Assembly: GCA_051878315.1 (NCBI GenBank)
Contig: JBJEJW010000023.1
Coordinates: 9,040-73,039 of the forward strand
Source: W0P28-013 sp051878315
Lineage (GTDB): Bacteria; Bacteroidota; Bacteroidia; Bacteroidales; Paludibacteraceae
DNA: 64,000 nucleotides
Direction of reading: 5' to 3'
The first letter of the stretch is position 1. Each line of letters starts with the position of its first letter. Shown here piece by piece: positions 26,261 to 35,768 of the stretch. The position numbers were made by a program, and so were the translations under genes. The notes below the pieces were generated by a model. The model saw only the letters and a list, made by a program, of their open reading frames with translations. It ran no database searches and was not told the origin of the DNA.

Positions 26261-26292
26261 CAAAGGTAACTATTTTTTTTGGAACACACAAC
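26261..26292 (-). promoter_or_regulatory. Promoter for tRNA-His
   Basis: Minus-strand TACCTTTG (26268-26261) with GTTG (26292-26289) 20 bp upstream. It is 17 bp before the tRNA 5' end. Confidence 0.5.
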
Positions 26293-26307
26293 TTTTACAA
26301 ACAAAAA

Positions 26308-26970
26308 ATGCAAATGAGCGAAGAAAACACCCAACAACTTAATAATCAACAAATTACAAACACCATAAAGCAAATACGCCGCCTTATTGTCGGTTCTATG
26401 GATGGCGTTACTGCCACCACGATGCGCCAAAAAGGTCTGAATTATAGGCAAAATTTCGGCGTTTCACTACCGCGTTTGCGCGAAATTGCACACACCGTCG
26501 ACCCTAACCTGACATTAGCCGAACAACTATGGCAAACCGACTGTCGCGAAACGCAAATCGTCGGGCTGCTACTGATGCCAACCGACCAAATAACTACCGA
26601 CACGGCACTCCGTTTAGCCGATACGATACCGACATCCGAATTGGCCGAAATCGCCGCAATGACACTATTTTGCAAACTCGCAGACATCGACCGATTTGTA
26701 ACTCAACTATCCACACTCACAAACCCATGGCGACTGTTAACAGCCTGTTGCACAACCACACGCGCACTTCATCGTTTGCAACCACAAACTATCGAAACCG
26801 TGTTGCACGCCGTTGCCGATAACGACATCGACATGGCAACCGCCAACGCCGCCTATACCCTGCTACAACATCTGCACGACCAAAACGCCACAACAAGCCG
26901 ACCGTATATCGACATTTTGGCGCATTCGTCCAATGCACTGTGTCAACGCATAGCCACGCTAATAATATAG
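26308..26970 (+). CDS. AlkD-like HEAT-repeat protein (DNA alkylation repair family)
   Basis: This is a 220-residue all-helical protein. The segment MRQKGLNYRQNFGVSLPRLREIA followed by LAEQLWQTDCRETQIVGLL (short fragments of the family signature) matches the Bacteroidales branch of the DNA alkylation repair family, related to AlkD glycosylase. Whether it keeps glycosylase activity is unclear: the catalytic Trp/Asp pair of AlkD cannot be placed with confidence here. A second in-frame ATG lies 6 bp downstream. It is divergent from tRNA-His and convergent with the LRR gene. Confidence 0.7.
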   Translation: MQMSEENTQQLNNQQITNTIKQIRRLIVGSMDGVTATTMRQKGLNYRQNFGVSLPRLREIAHTVDPNLTLAEQLWQTDCRETQIVGLLLMPTDQITTDTALRLADTIPTSELAEIAAMTLFCKLADIDRFVTQLSTLTNPWRLLTACCTTTRALHRLQPQTIETVLHAVADNDIDMATANAAYTLLQHLHDQNATTSRPYIDILAHSSNALCQRIATLII

Positions 26971-27002
26971 CAACACCGACACCTTGGCTGACATTATTGT
27001 AA

Positions 27003-27038
27003 AAAAAAAATCTCCACTTTGCAGTAGAGATTTTTTTT
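27003..27038. terminator. Bidirectional terminator
   Basis: AAAAAAAATCTC (27003-27014) and GAGATTTTTTTT (27027-27038) pair around a 12-base loop. It sits between two converging genes (stops at 26970 and 27056) and can serve both strands. Confidence 0.8.
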
Positions 27039-27055
27039 ACAAACAATTCGGCGAC

Positions 27056-30000
27056 TTACGGCACCAAGGCTTTGTAGGCTTGGTCGCCAACCATTACCAC
27101 ATAAGCACCTGAATCCACATTCGGCAAAACAACTTCGCCGTTGGCAGCAATGTCGGCTGTACGCAACAACATACCATTGACGTTGTACAAACGCACTTGC
27201 GTTCCGTCGGCAGCAGATGTTTGGACAATAATCGTCCGGTCGTGCACTATAACCGAAGCCACCGCATTGTCTGCGGCAATAGGTTTGAGGCCGGTGGTTA
27301 CATCGAATAAGTCGGTGTACAAATACAAATCTGGGAAAGTGGCATTTGTCATCACACACATTACATCGCCAATGCTTTTCAAGAAGGTGGTTACACCATC
27401 TTCGATGGTATATTCCGTGCCTTCAATCAGTTCTTCACCCTCGAGTTCGCCTTCATCGTTGATAATGGGCACATCAAGGAACCAGCGATAAACGGTTGTG
27501 TCGCCATTGACTTCGAAATGTTCGCTCAAGTCCACGGTCATATCGACAAGCGCTGCATCGACAGGTGCCTGATTAGCATACCCATAGATGGTGTAGGAGG
27601 GCAATGGTAATGGCAAAGTATTGAATGTGAAGAAGTTGTTGCTGAGTGTCAAGATACGCAGGCGTGTCAGTTTCGACACATCAATTTGCGACAAGTAATT
27701 GTACGTCAGCATTACCTGCTCCAAGTTTGGCGCACCATCCAACGAAATTTGCTCAAAATAGTTGGTTGACAAATCCAAATTCCACAACGCCGGATTATCG
27801 AACACTACCGAATTGAGTTGGTTGTTCGAAGCCGACAACAATCCGAGATTCTTATTTGGGCTGACATCGAGCGTTGTCAAGTCATTGTCGTTCAGCATCA
27901 GCCAATAGAGGTTACTGTAAGCCGACACATCAACCGTTTTCAGTTGGTTGCCCGACAGGTTCAAATCTTTCAATTTTTCCGTATTGGTCGGCAGCGTTAT
28001 CGACGATAAGCCGGCGTTGGCTACCGTCAAGCCGATGGCGTCGTTCAGTCGGCTGCCATCGAACGAGGACAACGATGCACCATTCATACTAAACACGGTA
28101 ATGGCTTCCTCTGGTTCGTAAGTGTACACTTTAACCTCGGTGTCAGCCTTAGTTGTAGCCGAGAACAAACGATAAGTCGAACCCAACAAATATTGTGTCA
28201 GATTATCGTTGCCTTGCCAATCGAAATAGATGGCAATACCGCTATCGTCGCCGGCAGCCAGCGACAAATTCACCTCCTCGCCATCGGTCGTGGTTTTGAA
28301 TGTGGCCAACACATTAGTCGGCATACCGGCGGCAAGTATCGGTGTCGTTTTCAAGACATCATCGTCCGCAAAATCGGGGAAACTCGGATGCGACATTTCG
28401 CAATAAATAGTGTCGCCTTCGATATTGAAACGCGTAAAGCCATTTTCGATGGTATAATCCTCACCTTCGGTCAATACCGTACCGTCTGCGGTCTTTTTCC
28501 AGACATACACCGTATTATTGCTGTCAATGGTACGATTTTGTTCCGACAAATCGGTGCACGGGCCTTTGGTCGCAATCTGAATATCGGCTTGCGGCGCATA
28601 TTTGTATTGTTTCATGCTGCCCGGCTCCGGCAGTGTAGCCAGCGTAAATTTATTGCCGTCGATGGCCAACGTGTCGATGTTGTTCGTTGTCGGATAGACA
28701 ATAGACGTCAGCAGATTGTTCGAAGCACGCAAAGCTTGCAAGTTCTCGCAGTGAGTGAAATCCAATTCCGTGAACTTGTTGTTCGATACATCGATGGAAA
28801 TCAGGTTATCGGCATCCGAAAAATCGATGGTTATCACCGTGTCACGGTCGGCAAAACTTATCTTCGACAATTGGTTGTTGCTGATGTCCAAACGGCGTAT
28901 GGCCAGCACATAGTGCAAGGTCAATTCCGTCAATTGGTTATTGCTGACATTGACATTTTCCAGCAAATTTTTGCTGAAATAGGTACTTGCACCTGCCAGC
29001 GACAAAGTCGTAAGATTATTGTTGCTCAAATCGAGCGAATAGAGCAAGCGGTTTTTGCTCAAATCGAGGCTTTGAGTGTACAAGCCGGTATTGGCCAAAT
29101 TCAATTCTTCGAGTCCCACCAAATTGGTTAAGTCGATGCCATTCAGCGGCACATTCACGCCAAGTGCCGACACCGACACGCCTTCGGGCACATACACCGT
29201 GAAAATGTATGCCGTTTTGGTATTCACATTCGGCGTAACCGACAAATGCGATGTCGTTACTTTGATGGTGTCGAACGTTTCGGAATTGCCAAGTTGCAGA
29301 TAGCATTCTTTCGGATTTTCGGGCGTAGCGCCGGTCAAGCCTATCGAAAAATTCAGCGGTTCGTTAGCCGAACTCATCTTCATACTAAACGCTTTGTCGG
29401 GTTTGCCAAAGTCGTCGGCGGTCTTCACCTTGAAGTGTCCGGCATAAAGCACCGCTTCAGGGAATTTGTTATTGATAAACGCAATAACCAAACTATCGGT
29501 GTGCGCTTTTTTGAGCGTTACTTTGCCGTCCTCGTACGAGAAGTAACTCTCGTCGAGCAGCGTCAAAGTCGATGGATTTAACTCCGAAATGCTGTACAAA
29601 GCGGCTTCGGTTGTAGTGCCATCGCGCAACACGCGGCTGCTGAAATCCAATTCCGTACCTTCGGCATACGACAAATCGGTCGGAATCATGCGCGGCTGAT
29701 AGTAATATTCGTTCCAATAGCCGGGATCGAACGGCAACGTGGCAAAATCCATGCAGTTGTCGTTGATATGCACATTCACAAGGTTCGTGTCTTTCGACAA
29801 ATCAATTTCCGTCAGGTAGTTTTTATCGGCATACAACGATTGCAGCAACGTGCATTCCGACACGTCAAGTTCTTTGAGATTGTTGGCCGAACAGAACAGA
29901 TAAATCAAATTTTTATTGTTGGTCAGGTCGAGTTCGTTCAACTTGCCTTCGGCATTGTGAGTACCAGAATTATGTGTACAATAGAGTTGCTGCAACTTGG

Positions 30001-30796
30001 TATTGTTGCGGAGGTCTATGCTGTTGATGCGCGTATCGCTGATATTCAGAATCAGCAAATCGGGATTTTGACTGACATCCAAGGTCGATACATTAGTCAA
30101 ATCGATTGACAGACGCAACAATTTTGGGCAACCGGTCGGGTCAATGTGCGTTACACCAAAATTATGGTACGCATCGAACGATTGCAGTTTCGGGTAATTG
30201 GACAGGTTGAAGTGTTCGCCGTCGAAATAATCGATTTGAGCAATTTCGAGCAACATCAGCGAGTCGAGGTTGTCACCTATCACCAGCGGCGATTCGGCGC
30301 TAAACGGGTTGTCCAACAGATACAACATACGCAACTTACTGTTGTTCGACAAGTCCAACGATTTCAGCACGTTGTGCTGCATACTCAGAATTTCCAAATT
30401 GGTCAGTTTCGACAAATCGATGCTCTCGATATAGCAACCATCGAGGTTCAGATAGTCGATTTTCGACGCGTCGCCATACAATTTCACTACGCCGGCGCTC
30501 GATACGGTACCCGATACGGTCGTACCTTCCAAACTTTGCGAGTCTTCGCTAAATACTGCTTTGCCGATTTCCCACTCCATTTTGCCGAAGCCGCAATCGA
30601 CATCGATAAAAATAGAATCGGTAGCCGCAATCACCATCGTGAAAGCGTTCTGCGCACCGGCCGTTTCGTACAAAGTCGTTGTGAAGGTCAAAAACGGCTC
30701 TTCGCTTTCCGTTTGGGCAAACAGCGACAACCGGCAGCCCAACAATACGACAACGACAGCCAATTTCGCCATCCAACTGTAAATAAAATGTTTCAT
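27056..30796 (-). CDS. Secreted leucine-rich repeat protein, three tandem modules, T9SS
   Basis: It has 1246 residues. A signal peptide ends near AQ28. Then come three copies of one module: a beta domain, a block of 21-residue LRRs (L-x-x-LDLSNN-type), a linker with F-x-TLP then D-L-S, and a second beta domain (EGxxYTIExGxTxF then FPD). Copies span about 34-457, 468-818 and 829-1167. Residues ~1170-1246 form a type IX secretion sorting domain (VRLYNVNGMLL; GAYVVMVGDQ). It is probably cell-surface attached, with binding rather than catalytic function. It follows the subtilisin gene by 32 bp. Confidence 0.85.
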   Translation of the reverse strand: MKHFIYSWMAKLAVVVVLLGCRLSLFAQTESEEPFLTFTTTLYETAGAQNAFTMVIAATDSIFIDVDCGFGKMEWEIGKAVFSEDSQSLEGTTVSGTVSSAGVVKLYGDASKIDYLNLDGCYIESIDLSKLTNLEILSMQHNVLKSLDLSNNSKLRMLYLLDNPFSAESPLVIGDNLDSLMLLEIAQIDYFDGEHFNLSNYPKLQSFDAYHNFGVTHIDPTGCPKLLRLSIDLTNVSTLDVSQNPDLLILNISDTRINSIDLRNNTKLQQLYCTHNSGTHNAEGKLNELDLTNNKNLIYLFCSANNLKELDVSECTLLQSLYADKNYLTEIDLSKDTNLVNVHINDNCMDFATLPFDPGYWNEYYYQPRMIPTDLSYAEGTELDFSSRVLRDGTTTEAALYSISELNPSTLTLLDESYFSYEDGKVTLKKAHTDSLVIAFINNKFPEAVLYAGHFKVKTADDFGKPDKAFSMKMSSANEPLNFSIGLTGATPENPKECYLQLGNSETFDTIKVTTSHLSVTPNVNTKTAYIFTVYVPEGVSVSALGVNVPLNGIDLTNLVGLEELNLANTGLYTQSLDLSKNRLLYSLDLSNNNLTTLSLAGASTYFSKNLLENVNVSNNQLTELTLHYVLAIRRLDISNNQLSKISFADRDTVITIDFSDADNLISIDVSNNKFTELDFTHCENLQALRASNNLLTSIVYPTTNNIDTLAIDGNKFTLATLPEPGSMKQYKYAPQADIQIATKGPCTDLSEQNRTIDSNNTVYVWKKTADGTVLTEGEDYTIENGFTRFNIEGDTIYCEMSHPSFPDFADDDVLKTTPILAAGMPTNVLATFKTTTDGEEVNLSLAAGDDSGIAIYFDWQGNDNLTQYLLGSTYRLFSATTKADTEVKVYTYEPEEAITVFSMNGASLSSFDGSRLNDAIGLTVANAGLSSITLPTNTEKLKDLNLSGNQLKTVDVSAYSNLYWLMLNDNDLTTLDVSPNKNLGLLSASNNQLNSVVFDNPALWNLDLSTNYFEQISLDGAPNLEQVMLTYNYLSQIDVSKLTRLRILTLSNNFFTFNTLPLPLPSYTIYGYANQAPVDAALVDMTVDLSEHFEVNGDTTVYRWFLDVPIINDEGELEGEELIEGTEYTIEDGVTTFLKSIGDVMCVMTNATFPDLYLYTDLFDVTTGLKPIAADNAVASVIVHDRTIIVQTSAADGTQVRLYNVNGMLLRTADIAANGEVVLPNVDSGAYVVMVGDQAYKALVP

Positions 30797-30828
30797 TGTG
30801 ATAATTTTTGGTTATTGTTTAGTTATTC

Positions 30829-33111
30829 TTATTGCACTACAATCGACTGTGCGTGCGTGCCATTCACCCGCACGACGTACACGCCGGCCGACAGCGACGA
30901 CGCATCCAAATTCAATTCGTCGTTCAACGATTCAGCCGTCATAACAACCTGTCCAACAGTATTATAAACCACGGCATCCATGTGTGTGGCGCCACCAAGG
31001 AACAGATTGAAATGCCGCGCATCGCGCGAAACGACCAGCAAGCGGTTCAAACGTTCGGGCACCGATTCGAGACCGGTCGAAGCGCGACGAATCACCTCTT
31101 TCAAACCGGCATACGCATCGAATTTGCCGGCACCCCACTGCAACGGGTCGCCGTTGGTGCCAACCACGTCGGCATCGACCTGAGCCGTCGTGGCAACAAT
31201 ATCTTTCACATCGTCTATCGTCAGGGTCGGGTCGGCCTCGAGCCACAAAGCAATGGCGCCTGCCACTACCGGCGTGGCCATCGACGTACCGAGCGACTGA
31301 TGCCAAATGTTGGTGCGATTACTTTCGACATATTTGGCTTGCAACGCATTGGACTGCAAGTTTTCATACGACGCATAATAACTGCTGCTCGACGACACAA
31401 CGGCTGCGCCCGGAGCGCACACATGCGGCAGATTGCGCCCGTCAATCAGTGTACCATACGAAGTGAACGATGACACATCGTTACCCGAGAACTGACCTTG
31501 ATAGCCATAGATACCGCCATCGAGCGAACCCCACGAGTCGCGCGAATTGTACGAACCGACAACCAAGATATTATTACCGCAAGCCATATCGCTAATGGAA
31601 CCGTTGCACGAACCGTTCGACCAACCTGCGAAACCATAACCATCGAAATGGTTGAAATAGCCATCAATATAACAATCGATGCGCTGACCGGGTTTGCCCA
31701 CAACTTGGAATCCCAGAATGTAGTTACCCGCGGCATTGGTCGAAGTGTTGTCAAACGTGAAGAAATCCACCTTACAATAATAGCGCTGGGCATCTTCGTC
31801 GATGTCGGACCCCGCACCTACATAACCTTGGAACGCCTTGGTAAAATTGGCATTCGTTTTGTCGTCGCTGCTTTCCACATAGTCGGGCGACGCATAATAG
31901 AGCGGTTCGTTTTCGGTATTTTCGGCTATCGGGAGTTCGAAGATAACCGTTTCGCGAGTTTTGTTGAAAATCACCACGCGGAACAAAAATGGCGTTGTGT
32001 CGTTGCTATACACATCAATGCCACCATAACGCACATTCTGATAGCCGCTTACCGCCACACGCGGATAGATGAACGTTTGCAACAAGGTATCGCCTTCGGT
32101 CAACGTTTTGTTCAACGCAATAGGCAAATCGCCTTCGTTGCCGGCCGCCACACAGATAATAGCCTCCTCACCGGCCAACTCGAGGTATTGTCCCAGCAGG
32201 CTTTTGCCGTCGTGCGAGCCAAGATTACTGCCCAACGACATATTGATAACTGCCGGCTGATTGTGGTCGTAACGATAGTTCAGAATATTTTCCATGCCGA
32301 GTGCGATGAAACCGTCCTGCAACGTACCGCACGATGCCACGATGTCCGATTCGTAAGCCATGCCGTAGAACGGACAATCCATATCGGCCACCGTAGCCGC
32401 AAACTCGTTTTTCTTCTGTGCTGTTTGTGCCGTTCCACGATAGCCGCCGGCCATAGTGCCCAGCGTGTGTGTGCCGTGGAACGACTCCTCGTCGTCGGTG
32501 GTGAATTTATCCATATTATCGGGCGTATAATCCTTTTCGACATAACCGATTGACGACGTTTCGGAATACGCAATATGGCTCAAAAACTGAATGCGGCTCG
32601 TGCCGTCGTCGTTGCGGAAATTGATGTGGTTCGGGTCTAAACCGCCATCGACAATGCCGGTAACGACACCGCGCCCCGTATAGGCAGACGGCAACTCCTG
32701 GCCGGCATGTATTTTGTCAACGCCTATCAGTTGACGCACCACATCATTTTTGGGGAATATGTCGCGCGACAGCGACAAACGCCGAACGCCACGCATGGCG
32801 GCTACGCGCTCCACTGCCGACAACGGCACCGACACGACAGCCAACCGACCGCGCTGCGCATGAACTACCACACCGGCCGCCGATAACGAATCCAACGACG
32901 CGCACTCGTCCAACGACAGCATGGCACAAACATACTTGTCCGCCGATGCACGACGCACTGTGCGCAACGCACCGGTCGCACGATCGACCTCGACAGCCGA
33001 CGATGCGCGCAAACGACGCAACGCCATACGACTACCTACATCCAATGCCGACTGCGCCGACAACGACACCGCCAACAATAAAAAGCATGCAGAAGAAACA
33101 ATTTTTCTCAT
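30829..33111 (-). CDS. Subtilisin-like (S8) secreted protease, T9SS
   Basis: This is a 760-residue serine protease with signal peptide MRKIVSSACFLLLAVSLSAQ. A prodomain of about 100 residues is unusually Arg/Ala/Ser-rich. The catalytic triad is visible: Asp155 in GIVDGGLD, His212 in FHGTH, Ser610 in GTSMATP, with oxyanion Asn325 in AAGNEG. An insert of roughly 150 residues (about 345-500) between Asn and Ser is beta-rich. The C-terminal 75 residues form a type IX sorting domain ending with VVRVNGTHAQSIVVQ. It is co-directional with the LRR gene, 32 bp away, so both may be expressed together. Confidence 0.88.
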   Translation of the reverse strand: MRKIVSSACFLLLAVSLSAQSALDVGSRMALRRLRASSAVEVDRATGALRTVRRASADKYVCAMLSLDECASLDSLSAAGVVVHAQRGRLAVVSVPLSAVERVAAMRGVRRLSLSRDIFPKNDVVRQLIGVDKIHAGQELPSAYTGRGVVTGIVDGGLDPNHINFRNDDGTSRIQFLSHIAYSETSSIGYVEKDYTPDNMDKFTTDDEESFHGTHTLGTMAGGYRGTAQTAQKKNEFAATVADMDCPFYGMAYESDIVASCGTLQDGFIALGMENILNYRYDHNQPAVINMSLGSNLGSHDGKSLLGQYLELAGEEAIICVAAGNEGDLPIALNKTLTEGDTLLQTFIYPRVAVSGYQNVRYGGIDVYSNDTTPFLFRVVIFNKTRETVIFELPIAENTENEPLYYASPDYVESSDDKTNANFTKAFQGYVGAGSDIDEDAQRYYCKVDFFTFDNTSTNAAGNYILGFQVVGKPGQRIDCYIDGYFNHFDGYGFAGWSNGSCNGSISDMACGNNILVVGSYNSRDSWGSLDGGIYGYQGQFSGNDVSSFTSYGTLIDGRNLPHVCAPGAAVVSSSSSYYASYENLQSNALQAKYVESNRTNIWHQSLGTSMATPVVAGAIALWLEADPTLTIDDVKDIVATTAQVDADVVGTNGDPLQWGAGKFDAYAGLKEVIRRASTGLESVPERLNRLLVVSRDARHFNLFLGGATHMDAVVYNTVGQVVMTAESLNDELNLDASSLSAGVYVVRVNGTHAQSIVVQ

Positions 33112-33152
33112 CTGTTACATATTTTTAGTAAACACACGTTTTACAACAACGA

Positions 33153-33181
33153 CAGGCGCAATGTATTGCACACTACGCCTG
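33153..33181 (-). other. Inverted repeat between secreted-protein genes
   Basis: CAGGCG (33153-33158) and CGCCTG (33176-33181) enclose GCAATGTATTGC-like sequence. It lies 52 bp after the stop at 33233 and may be a terminator, but there is no strong T run after it. Confidence 0.35.
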
Positions 33182-33232
33182 CACGCTGTTCTTTGTTAAA
33201 CTTTCAATAATGACATCTATCCGTTGCTGCAA

Positions 33233-35428
33233 TTAGCGACGATTGGTAACAATGCGCTTTTCGCCGTTGATGATGTACAAACCGCATGGCAAAGCGTTGA
33301 TTTGCGCCTCGCTGGCATTTTGTATCAGCAGAATGCCTTGCAACGTATATACGTTGTTGTTGCGCGGTTTTTCGATGGTAACCGCTTCGATGGCTGTGGG
33401 AGTCGGTGCGCTCAACACAACGGTGGCATTGGCATCAAGCGTTACGCTATACACGCCTTCATCAGCCACAAGTTCTGCATCGCCAAATTTAACAGACGGA
33501 GCATCTGTGGTAAATTGAATTACCGTACCGGGACGGGCTACCCACAAATTGCCATATTTCACAAGATCCGTTGTGAGCACTGAGTTGGTATAGGATTCGC
33601 TTTCGTCCTCGAACGAGAATGTATAGTATTTCAAATAGACGTCAATCACATCTTCATCCTGCACATTTTCAAACCGATCGGACGATCCAAATGAGCGCGC
33701 CGTACTATTCAGATAGAATAAACCACTATTACCATACAAACTAATGCTAATCAAATTCTCTTTCTGCGGGTCAAACGGGATCTCATTATTCTTATACCCA
33801 TTATTATATGTTCCTTCGGGATCGTCAGACTGCGATTTGAAAATAACAACATCCGTAGCAAATGGATATGCGCCTCTTGATACTTGACCACCATGTTGGA
33901 ACAACGTCGGGTCATCAAAGTTAATATACACCGTAGAGGTACGGTCCATTTTGTAAATCCAAACAAAAAATTCAGCATCAGCCTCAAGATTATTAATAGA
34001 AGTAGAAGTAGAAGAATAGGACAAAAGATGCGTTCCGGCTCCATCTTTAATACTATCGAACGAGCATCCATCCAACGCATTAAAATACACATACGACGTT
34101 TTGGCCGGCAAGGTAACCTTCAGTCTATTGGGTTCCGCCTCATCAACAACCACCTGAGCGTATGGTGACGACCCACCATAAGATTCCGAAACCGAGAACA
34201 ATTCCGGATGATTAACGGTCAGATAAATATCGAATGGTTCCAATTTCGTGGCCGACAAATTAACAGTATAAGCAGATTCGCTGGTAACTGTGAAGGAATA
34301 AGAACTACCATAATTCAAGAAATAGTATGTATCCTGCAATTCCGTTCCGTTCAACGACAACGAGTTCAAGGTGTAATCCGTATTGTTGCCATACAAAGTA
34401 ATCTGTGCCCCCAATTTAACCGTATAATTGTCAGCACTCCATGTTGCTTTATCTACTTCTACACCATTCACCATTACTTTGGAGAAGGCATCGATGGTAC
34501 CTTCAAATTTCACCGACACATCCACACCGGGCATTGCAAACACCACATCGACCGTAGCTTTATCTTCTGCCGTCCAGTCATAAGATTTTGCAACAGAAGA
34601 CGTTTTGTCGCCAATCTTCAATGTGTACCAATTGTCCGTGCCGCTAAACCTACATTGTGCTTCCGAATAACCGCTCGAATGCGGAGGTACAAATTTGACT
34701 GTATTTGTTGTTTCAGTAAACGTTATAGTGCGATTGCCACATGACACCGACAAGTTGGCCGGTTCATCTACAGTCACCGTGAACGAGGCAGTACGGAGTT
34801 CGTCAAGCTTCTCCAACGACACAGTCACCGTAGCATCGGCCTTCGGGGAGAAATTTAAAGATCCGTAAGTACTATAGCCAGACGTCGGCGCCAAAGCCGG
34901 AGCGTTATAAGTCAACAAAACATCTGATTCGCTGGTTTTTAGAGTAAAAGATGTTTCTGCATATCCACTTTCGTGACTACCATCGGCGAAATTGACCGTG
35001 TTATTGCCATCAGCCAATGTTACTTCCGTATTATCGGAACGGACTAATTGAATTTTAGAGGCATCGGCCACGTACAGCGTAAACGAGCCCTTGCGAACTT
35101 CGGACATATCCCAGCACGAAATTTCCAATTTATAATTATCGTACACAGATACACCATAACCTGGAAACGGTGTGTAGGGTGTTGAATAACCATAACTATC
35201 TGTTACGACAAGTTTACCCAACTTATCGGCTGCGGCAGTAAACGTTACATACGCATAATTCGTGGTACAAGTATTTTCACCTTTTACCCACGAGTCGCCA
35301 TCCGGCGTCAAGCCCGAAATAGAAACATCTGACGGATCGCAATTCAGGGTAACCGTCACCGAGGCGCTCACCGCAGTAGTAAAGCCGCAGAGCAGCGCCA
35401 CAAACCAAACTGAGAAAAATTTTTTCAT
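33233..35428 (-). CDS. Secreted beta-repeat protein of unknown function
   Basis: This is a 731-residue exported protein with signal peptide MKKFFSVWFVALLCGFTTAVSA. The body is almost all beta-strand and Ser/Thr/Tyr-rich. Two internal repeats are visible at about 109-165 and 209-262, sharing R-x-x-SFT, then NTV-x-F and SGY-x-E. The C-terminal ~50 residues (NNNVYTLQGILL; LPCGLYIINGEKRIV) look like a short type IX sorting tail of the Prevotella style. No catalytic motif is seen. A long AT-rich leader precedes it. I do not recognise the family. Confidence 0.7.
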   Translation of the reverse strand: MKKFFSVWFVALLCGFTTAVSASVTVTLNCDPSDVSISGLTPDGDSWVKGENTCTTNYAYVTFTAAADKLGKLVVTDSYGYSTPYTPFPGYGVSVYDNYKLEISCWDMSEVRKGSFTLYVADASKIQLVRSDNTEVTLADGNNTVNFADGSHESGYAETSFTLKTSESDVLLTYNAPALAPTSGYSTYGSLNFSPKADATVTVSLEKLDELRTASFTVTVDEPANLSVSCGNRTITFTETTNTVKFVPPHSSGYSEAQCRFSGTDNWYTLKIGDKTSSVAKSYDWTAEDKATVDVVFAMPGVDVSVKFEGTIDAFSKVMVNGVEVDKATWSADNYTVKLGAQITLYGNNTDYTLNSLSLNGTELQDTYYFLNYGSSYSFTVTSESAYTVNLSATKLEPFDIYLTVNHPELFSVSESYGGSSPYAQVVVDEAEPNRLKVTLPAKTSYVYFNALDGCSFDSIKDGAGTHLLSYSSTSTSINNLEADAEFFVWIYKMDRTSTVYINFDDPTLFQHGGQVSRGAYPFATDVVIFKSQSDDPEGTYNNGYKNNEIPFDPQKENLISISLYGNSGLFYLNSTARSFGSSDRFENVQDEDVIDVYLKYYTFSFEDESESYTNSVLTTDLVKYGNLWVARPGTVIQFTTDAPSVKFGDAELVADEGVYSVTLDANATVVLSAPTPTAIEAVTIEKPRNNNVYTLQGILLIQNASEAQINALPCGLYIINGEKRIVTNRR

Positions 35429-35585
35429 ACTGTTTTTTGTTTTTAGGTTAGTAAATTAAGAAATTAAATTAAAATATCATTTTTAGTCCCCGATTTCAAA
35501 TGTTAAAATCCTAATTTTTACATTTTACTTTCGTTTTACGTGTTTTAATGTTAAAAAATCAACAGTTTATAATCAAAATACGCTG

Positions 35586-35593
35586 CAAAGTTA
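35586..35593 (-). promoter_or_regulatory. -7 box for the beta-repeat protein
   Basis: Minus-strand TAACTTTG preceded by TG and followed by C, the same box as upstream of bamD and the acyltransferase. No -33 element at normal spacing is seen. Confidence 0.4.
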
Positions 35594-35695
35594 CAAATTT
35601 TTATTTTAACATCTGCCATTTTTAAGCATTTCTTTTCAACAAAACAGCAAAAAAAATAGTTTTATCGACAAAATATCCACTTTTACCGACAAACA

Positions 35696-35734
35696 AAAAC
35701 ATCTTTCAGCCCACAGCGAGCCAAAAGATGTTTT
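35696..35734 (-). terminator. Terminator of the bL25-pth unit
   Basis: AAAACATCTTT (35696-35706) pairs with AAAGATGTTTT (35724-35734). On the minus strand the stem is followed by a T-rich tract. It lies 35 bp after the pth stop. Confidence 0.65.
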
Positions 35735-35768
35735 ACAACATAAAGTTCCGATTCGGCAAACCTACACC

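Larger units (their letters stand above)
35429..35768. other. 340-base intergenic region, AT-rich leader and terminator
   Basis: No gene is visible. It holds a -7 box (minus-strand TAACTTTG, 35593-35586) that would give a leader of about 150 bases for the beta-repeat protein, and the terminator of the bL25-pth unit at 35696-35734. The leader is very AT-rich with several TTTTAC and TTAAAA tracts. Confidence 0.6.

Noticed and set aside
31498..32553. A 351-codon open frame on the plus strand inside the subtilisin gene
   Set aside because: It is a shadow of the protease coding sequence with its full catalytic triad.
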